Shown: positions 56,700 to 64,000 of the stretch, piece by piece
Position numbering within the stretch: the stretch's first letter is position 1
How the letters are laid out: each line of letters begins with the position of its first letter
NCBI GenBank assembly: GCA_011033025.1
Contig: WFMF01000037.1
Span: 620,001-684,000, forward strand
Origin: Beroe forskalii
Taxonomy: Eukaryota > Ctenophora > Nuda > Beroida > Beroidae
DNA length: 64,000 nucleotides
Direction: 5' to 3'
Made by a program: the position numbers and the translations under genes
The notes under the pieces: model-generated
Told to the model about the DNA's origin: nothing
The model's database searches: none
Seen by the model: only the letters and a program-made list of their open reading frames with translations

Positions 56700-57330
56700 G
56701 GACATCAGTCTGGCATTTTTTCAATGAATCCATTGTGTCCATTGGATCCATTGCACATTGTGATTTGTGTCCATTGGATACAAGGTTTCTAATGGATCCA
56801 TCGTATTTATAATGAAAGTGTCCGATGGACCCATTCTGTCAAATGGTCAAAATGGATCTATTGGATTCAATAGACACAATGTACAATGGATCCAATGGAC
56901 ATCTCCACTGGTGTTCAATGGAAACAATGGATCCATTGGATTTAATGGGTGCAATGGACCCATTGAACAAATATACCAGACTGATGTCCATCTACCAAAC
57001 CATGTTTGGTGATTGTGTCCATTGAGTCCACTCAGATGGATCCATTGAAAATCCATTGGATCCATTGAACATGTCCATTGTCCATTGAGCATCAAAAATG
57101 GATCCAATGGATCCATTGGACATTATTACCTACAGACATCTTGTTCAATGGATGTCGATTGGTTGTAATAATAATATTAATTTTTTACAGCACTCATTCT
57201 AAAAATATCCTTTCTTCCCATACAAGAAGAGGCAAATTCCATGTGCTGAGGGCAGGCATCAAGTCTAATGGACATAGGGGTCTAATTGACGCCCATTGGA
57301 CATGGTAATTGGTCATGATGGATCCAATGG
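56700..57330. repeat. Degenerate ATGGATCCATTGGA repeats
   Basis: Short self-complementary words (CAATGGATCCATTG, TCCATTGGATCC) recur irregularly over 0.6 kb in both orientations. Overlapping frames on both strands are by-products. Confidence 0.8.
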
Positions 57331-59343
57331 ATCCATTCGACAAGATTCACAACTCTTGTGAGCCTTTTACCATTAATTGATTCCTAATATTGGGATATTT
57401 TGGTTTCTGTTAATTCTTTATATGGCATTTTGGTATCAATGTCATACCTTAGGGTGTCCTGTACTAGAAATTGGAACAAAGAGTATTGGCCAACAACATG
57501 ATGTCATCAAAATCTCTGAATTTATCCGAAGTAGTGTCACAAGCATCTATCAATGTTAAACTTTCAGTACATGGAGTCAGGAGTGTCACCTCCTTACTCC
57601 TACTTTAAGTATCAAATTGATATGTGTTTCCAATACTGCATCAAGTAAGTTCCAATATTACCTTAATAATAATACCAATAGAACACTTTAAATAACAACA
57701 GGACTCAGAGAATAACAATAGAATCCTCAAATAACAATAGGACCCTTTAGAATAACAATAGGACCCTGGCCTAACAATAACAATAGGATTTACAATAACA
57801 AGAGGATCTTTAGAATAACAATAGGACCATTAGAAGCTTAGAATAACAATGGGGCCCTGATATAACAATGTTACCCTAAGAATAACAATAGGAACCTTAG
57901 ACTTGGCCTTATGATAAGAATAGTTCTCTAACAATAACAATATGTCCTCTTGGAATAACATTATATGTACAATAGGGCCGAAAAGAATAACAATAGAACC
58001 TTAACAACACCAGAAGAACCTTTAGAATAATGATATGGCCCTTATATAACAATTATGATTCAAGCCAAATGAAGCTCCACATTATCAACTGACAGTTGGC
58101 CCTTAGAATAACAAAAGGACTTAAATGACAATAGGACCCCAAGAATAACCATAAGATCTGTAGAACATCAATAGGACCTTTAGAATAACAATTATAGCAA
58201 TAGGATACTTGTTTGAAGTGATTGATCATTGATGCAGTGAAACACAATTCTCAAGAATGATATCAAGCCCATACACTATGTATACCACTGATTGACAGAT
58301 AGTTTCGAAATTGAATATTTCTTTTTCAGGATTTCCACAAAGTGTACTGTGTAACACAACATTCTGAGTTCATTCTTAGGTTTTCACCATGGGTTCATTT
58401 ATATATTGTTGTGTTTTTGTGTTTTAACATTTTATATTGATTTTCATACTTTCAAACATCACTTCACATTAATCTCAGAATGTTGTGTTGCACTATATGG
58501 AGTTCCTAAAGAAGAGATTTTATAATCTTGAAACTGTCAGTAGAATAGTGGAGTATAGTGGGTTAGATTACTTTATTGAAAGTTGTTTGTTTCACTGCAT
58601 CGATGATCAATCACATCAAACATTCTGAGATTAAGATATGAAAACCAATGATTTGAGTTATGATGTGAAACAAAATTAGGATACTTGAAACAACAAAAAG
58701 GATCCTTACAATAACAACAGAACCCTATTTGAAAAACAAAAATAGCAATTTCACATTATGCAAACATAGACCCCATTGGCCTGATTTAGTGCTCCAGTGC
58801 CCTGTCATAGTAGAATGATCTTTAGAATGACAATAGGGTGTATGGAAATATGGAATAACAATAAGACCCCTAGAATAATAATAAGACCCTTAGAATAACA
58901 CTAGAATCACAATAGTACCCTAAAAACAATAACAATAGAAACAACACTATCACTTGATGTAGATGTCTTGCTATTGTGACCAATGAGATTATACAGCCAA
59001 GATTTAGATTAAAGATAGATGCCTTAAAGAAAATTTTCTTTATTATTCAAACAATAAATATTAAATGAGATGTTAGACTTAACAACACCACTAATTAAAA
59101 TCACTTTTGAGAATGTTATGTAACACTATGTCATATGTGGAATTCCTGGAGAGAGATATTTTAACCAGAAACTGTCAGTAGAAATATAGAATAGTGGTTC
59201 ATAGTGTGGGTTGGATTTCATTTTGTATTTCACTGCAATGAGTTCTGTATTTCACTGCAATGATCAATCACATCAAATTTCAAAAATAATGAAAGAAAGG
59301 TTAGGGAAGGTTAGAGCAAGTTTAGCAACTTGCTTTAACTCTC
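57331..59343. repeat. Dispersed TAGAATAACAATAGGACCCT motifs in an AT-rich region
   Basis: The word AATAACAATAGGACC and variants occur more than 25 times at irregular spacing in 57660-58230 and 58690-58930. Between the clusters, 58310-58670 holds AATATTTC and CTGAGA-type words, some repeated at 59100-59280 (GAAACTGTCAGTAGAA at both). No gene recognised. Confidence 0.6.
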
Positions 59344-59486
59344 CTAACTAGGGGCGTCACGAAAGAGCATAAGGAGCTACGCTGCGCGCGTAAAATAGGA
59401 TCTAGAGCAACTCTATCCACATCCCTAGTTTTACGCGCGTGATATTAAAGCTAAATCCTTGCTCGTTTCGTGACGCCCCTGGTTAG
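59344..59486. mobile_element. 143-bp MITE with 24-bp imperfect TIRs
   Basis: CTAACTAGGGGCGTCACGAAA at 59344 and its near-complement TTTCGTGACGCCCCTGGTTAG ending at 59486 differ by one substitution, with a small indel just inside. Inner parts TACGCTGCGCGCGTAAAA and TTTTACGCGCGTGATA also pair. No target duplication is certain. Confidence 0.75.
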
Positions 59487-59555
59487 GGGAACTTTTATCA
59501 AAATCGTCAATGGTCCTGAACTTGTCAGGCGTTGTCTGACGTTGAAGACTCTTTC

Positions 59556-59583
59556 GAGAATCAGCGCCGCGGCGCTGATTCTC
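59556..59583. repeat. Perfect 28-bp palindrome
   Basis: GAGAATCAGCGCCG joined without spacer to its complement. CAGGCGTTGTCTG-like words flank it on both sides and one also occurs near 21366. Confidence 0.85.
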
Positions 59584-60958
59584 ACCATACATCGTACGAC
59601 AAGTCAGGCGTTGCCTGGTCCTTCGCGTGCACACCCATCAAATTATATTCCATAGCTTAGTAAGTGAGGATAGCGAATGAGCTGGGAACGCGCGCACTAT
59701 GTGAGACTGAGCAGCGTCGACCAGAAAGGTCCGTTAATGACAGAAAATTTCAATTTCAAAAATTTATTAAATCTCGTCATTGTCTGACCTCTGCGCGGCG
59801 CTAAAACACATGACGTGAAGAAGGATGATGAAGAATGAGAATGATATAGTTGTGTTGTATTCATTACAAAACTGTTCATCTTTATCTTTATGTTATGTTG
59901 TTATGGTGGTTATGATCAAATAAAGTGTCTGAAATAAAATTGATAACTAACAGTTAATGATCAAATCAATGAGGACATTCGAAATCATAAGTTCAATAGT
60001 CAATGACGATGAACTTGACATGTCCATTGACCATTCTGATGAATGAATCTAAGTGGATTCCATGGACTCCAGACCAGTACCTACAGTGTTCATACTCTAG
60101 TTCATACTCTAGGAAACTGAGTTCTGAACTGATTTTGAGAAGTAGACAGTAAAACACTAGAGCAGTAGGAGTTAATTTCCTATCTGTACGGTGCTATTCA
60201 TAAAGCTAATGTGCTCAGTTGCTCACTTCCCTTGATTTGATATATCATGTTAATCAGTAATGCAAATATACTGTTAGCTTATTAGTTAGTTGATCCTAAT
60301 AATTAATATCAATTCCAAACTATGTAATTATTGTCCCTCAAAAATATTAGTAAACAGGGTGGAACAATACACGACAAGCAAACAATGATTTCCGACTACG
60401 TTCTAATGTAAACTATGATATTGCAGTGCGTGATACATTCCTCTTCCTGCGAATCAGTGATTTATGACGTAGCAGCATGATCAAATTACGTACACTTAAT
60501 ATCGCTGTAACTCAGTGTAGAAAGCAGATAGAGAGCTCTGGTTTTCACTAATCATAATTTTATGAAATGAAGCTGGTAGTAAAATAAAATCGGCAACTTC
60601 AGTATAGTGTATTGGTCCTTTAAGCAATCAGGTCGGACCAATATCTCAATATCTACATGTTCTCACGTTATACAGCATATCAAAAATGATACGCATATGG
60701 AAGTGACATCATAATATTGTGTTATAGCACTGAATTACCGATTGGTAAAATCGCCTATCAAATGAAAGAGTCATGTACAGTAACCACACTGAATCTAGTT
60801 TGTATGAGTATCGGTTAATGATGGTCATAATCTTATTTGGTCCCAGAAATAACAAAAGCGAATTTTCACACAATTATAGATTATTAGAAATGTAACTTGA
60901 AAAGTAAGGCCCAAAGCTGGACAATGAGGTTGAAAATTTTGTCAAATTTGAGCCGGGC
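59584..60958. other. No gene recognised
   Basis: AT-rich single-copy-looking sequence with short frames only, ending where copy B begins. Confidence 0.5.
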
Positions 60959-63900
60959 CCTATAAAAAATTTAACTCAGTTAAAAAATTTAACTCAGTTA
61001 AATTTGGCCTGTTAACTAAGTTATTTAGACGAGTTACGAAAAATTCAACTAGGTTATTTAGGCATGTTCGTACTCTGGTCTAAATAACTTACTTCATGCT
61101 CAGTTAAATCAGGCTAACTGAGTTATTTAGCCCGAACTTCACCGCCTGACGCGCAGCAATTGCTGTGCGCGCAATTTTAAATTTTTATTCTCGCGGCGTT
61201 TTGTCAAAACCGCCCAAAATGAAAAGTCGACCGAGTGGGCCCAAATTAACTTTGTGATAAATGGCCCAATCGGTCGATTTCTATTTCTAATTTCAAGACA
61301 TGATTGAAATTAATAAATATTAATCATGTCTTGGATAGAACATTGTCAACTGTGCAGCCTATTGCTGTGGACGATAAATTGACATCGATTTCAGTCATGA
61401 TATGAGTGATTAAAATGTATTTTATTTCTTCAGTACATTTTGTATTCCCTTCGATAAAATCAACTGAGTGTCAATAAGCACATTAAAAGCTACGTACAGA
61501 GTTACATGCCGCAGCTAATGCCAAGCTCATTGCACTCTTGCAATCAATAGCCCATAAACAGTAGAGGCCGAGTTTGCGGTTCTTAGACTTGACACTGAGC
61601 ATTGGGGTGCTCATTTCAAGTGTTACGGAAAAAGCTCGTTCTTCAGACTCAGCTGTCATTTTATTGAATCACTGCACATTAGTGGAAGAAGGCATGCAAT
61701 TTTTACTTACCAAGTCATCACTTACCTATCTAGGTTGATATCCATTATCCTTGAGCTGTTGATTGCCTTCGTATAATCTGCCGCTTTTTTATATACGTAC
61801 GTACGTTTTGTACGTTGCTCCTGAAATGGTCGGTGTCAATAGTTATCAGACTAAAACAATTGTACCAACACAGGTTGCGGTCCGCCACTATTTAAGTATT
61901 TATTATATACACTTCCTGGGGTCATTGATATATACAGTCCAAAATGGGGCAGTATTTACATAATAGAGTATAAGTTGTGTTTCTTTAACTGTTTAATGAA
62001 TGGTAAAATCCTATGAACTTATCAAACGGCTTCATGGTCCGCGAAAGTTTGAAAGAAGAGGATAAAGAAGATGCATATTATGAGCATATACTGTGTGTGT
62101 GTTTCTAAGGGTGTACCAATATAACACTAGCCCAATTGCCCTAACTCCAAAAAGTGAATTGGGATTTGGGCCTGGGACATTTGTGACCAAAAGGACAGAA
62201 AATTTGGCATTTTTTAAAAGTTTGTAAGCATAAGGTCATCGGTGCAATTATGCATCTAAGGCAAATAAAGATAGGATAAAATATACGCTGATCTTACGGT
62301 GCAAATATGTGGCCCCTAATGCTGTGATTGAACGAAGCGAAGCCGAGTGGAAAGTACAGCACTAATCAAACGAGGAAAAGCAGAGTTTGATTCTTTGTAT
62401 CATTTCATGAGGCGAAGCCGACTGCAATTAGTGCACACTGCACTTGATTTACTAGTTACACACTCTCCTCCTATCATCATGGGAGTTATTTGCACGAAAG
62501 TGTCAAAATTGGCTAATACTATTTATATAGGGGGATGGGGCAACCCACCAAATTTTAACTCCATGTGTGATTTTTACATCCACCAAAAGTAGGAGGGCAA
62601 CCCCAATATTAGTTTGAGAAACTATTTGGGCTTTATAATATCACCTTATTTGGCTCAAGGTTATTACAGGTCTTTATGAAGCTCAAGCTGAAAGAGCTGC
62701 CGACCGAAAGAGCTTCCCGGACACCCTTTGAAGACACACATGCTCAGTAGGAGCGTTCTCCTTGTTTCTTATTTGGGGAATAGCGGTGAGACACTTTGCC
62801 CCTTGTTCAAGTCGGGGGAGTTACTACAGTAAATGGGCAAAAGATGAAGACAAACCGTGGTAAAGAGTTGCAAAGTAAAGTGTCATACCTTTGCAAGTTG
62901 CAATACTTTACCTTGCGGTTATTCCATGATTATATGAGCAAATATTAATCATTATGGACTGATTCTATAGGTTTTTTTCGAAGCAAATAATATATAACTC
63001 TCAACCTCATAACATTAGCCTTTTTAACGAGAATTCTAATCAAAGATTACGTGGCGACTCATGTTTGCAACCTATTACTTAATCAAATGATTCACCAAGA
63101 TTGTATATTATTATTGTTTAAATAATTATGACGGCTTACAAATTGAATCAAAAGTACTGCTATTAAACATGCTATTAAGTAATATAAAAAGAAACTGTTA
63201 CAGTGTTACACTGTGATCAGTGATACTGATAATGAAACATCTATACCACTACCATGCTGTCTGCATTTCAGAATTTACTACTCTGTGCATTTTGCACAGT
63301 TGGTACTAAGAAATGGTGCACATCATTGATACTAATACCGGCTAAAGGTACTGGTCTTGAAATGCATCATAGTTATCGATTCGGAGTTCAAACCCCACAA
63401 AATTCTAGTGTATTCTTGCTAATAAGAGGTGAGTGGATAAGTCAAATACCTGTGCATTCCAGTAACGATCATATTACTCCGTCAGATATGAGGGGACAAT
63501 GTTACGTCATGACCAGTTTGTGTCTGATCATCACGTGCTGCTCATTGGTGGCACTCTGACATCCTGAAAGTAATTCCAGTTGCAGTGTACAGACTTCCTG
63601 CCAGGTAATAATCATATCGCCCGATCGCATTTTAATGTCTCACTTTATCCGCTTAAATTTAAGTCAGTACAATCTACTTTAAACTTTGGAATGAGTTCAT
63701 TTATGATAATGTAATTATATGTGAATGATCCAAGGGTTCTGGGACAGAGTTTGAATCTTTCAAAAATACAGCTTTCAATATGTATCAGGTGCGCAGGGAC
63801 ACCAAAATTAGAATTAAGAGTTTCATATTATTATTTCGATAAAACAATTTTTAATGAGCAGTAAGTAGTATGAATATGTATCATGTACTAGGTAGGTACT

Positions 63901-64000
63901 CACTGTATTGAAAATTCAAATCAAGTCAATGATTTGCAATCAGACTGTCACCCAAGTGAAAGAGAAATAATTTCATTTATTTCCCAGGAATCACAGGCTT
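60959..64000. repeat. Direct duplication, copy B
   Basis: Copy of 45881-48882 plus 52515-52590, running off the window end. It lacks the minisatellite foldback and so preserves its target. Small indels relative to copy A are frequent and not multiples of three. Copy B has a 101-codon frame (63254-63559) that copy A breaks, which argues against coding. Confidence 0.88.

Noticed and set aside
63254..63559. 101-codon frame with a hydrophobic start
   Set aside because: Copy A (about 48197-48500) has non-triplet indels just after the start, so coding is not maintained.

Overview
This is a non-coding-rich piece of an animal nuclear genome. It has spliced exons with consensus GT/AG boundaries and matched phases, several non-LTR retrotransposons (LINEs), many long-inverted-repeat (foldback) elements, minisatellites and one 100-N assembly gap. 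Nothing looks bacterial or viral. Base composition is AT-rich. LINEs of several types (one L2-like), a PIF/Harbinger-type element and a TTAGGG-related array fit a marine invertebrate. One readable intron is short (about 160 bp), which would suit a compact-gene animal such as a sponge, but the species cannot be fixed from the sequence alone.

Region 1, 1-30.4 kb: a giant imperfect palindrome. Bases 58-6583 reappear inverted at 17246-30308. The right arm is longer because it took two LINE-bearing insertions, at 17742-23121 (9-bp target duplication) and about 26237-27580; the left arm still shows the empty sites. Each arm contains smaller nested palindromes. The spacer carries two further foldback elements (8210-11273 and 12734-15763), a tRNA-like sequence and a broken SGNH-hydrolase-like fragment. 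The outer right edge is a perfect 87-bp palindrome, and a 37-bp direct repeat lies outside both arms.

Region 2, 30.4-37.4 kb: a 5'-truncated L2-like LINE (minus), two possible plus-strand exons at 32.4-33.0 kb, a repeat-like block, the gap (34986-35085), the 3' end of another LINE with an A-rich tail, and an 18-copy 40-bp minisatellite.

Region 3, 37.5-45.5 kb: the best-supported host gene, on the minus strand, with five exons that join in phase (45458 down to 37505). It encodes a coiled-coil, low-complexity protein I do not recognise. At the 3' ends of exons 1, 2 and 3, the exon end together with its 5' splice site has been tandemly duplicated into the intron or exon end (32-40, 40 and 21-bp units), giving rows of candidate splice donors. 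Intron 2 also took a 1.6-kb TIR element with 3-bp TAA target duplications that encodes a LINE-ORF1-like protein. Intron 3 took a LINE whose catalytic YADD tyrosine codon is a stop.

Region 4, 45.5-64 kb: no convincing gene. A 3-kb block (45881-48882) recurs as a direct copy at 60959-64000. The first copy was split by a 3.6-kb foldback made almost entirely of 21-bp minisatellites; the second copy preserves the uninterrupted site. Between them lie a 0.6-kb direct duplication, three kinds of short tandem repeats and a 143-bp MITE. The window is mainly a record of inverted-repeat and minisatellite growth around one fragmented host gene.
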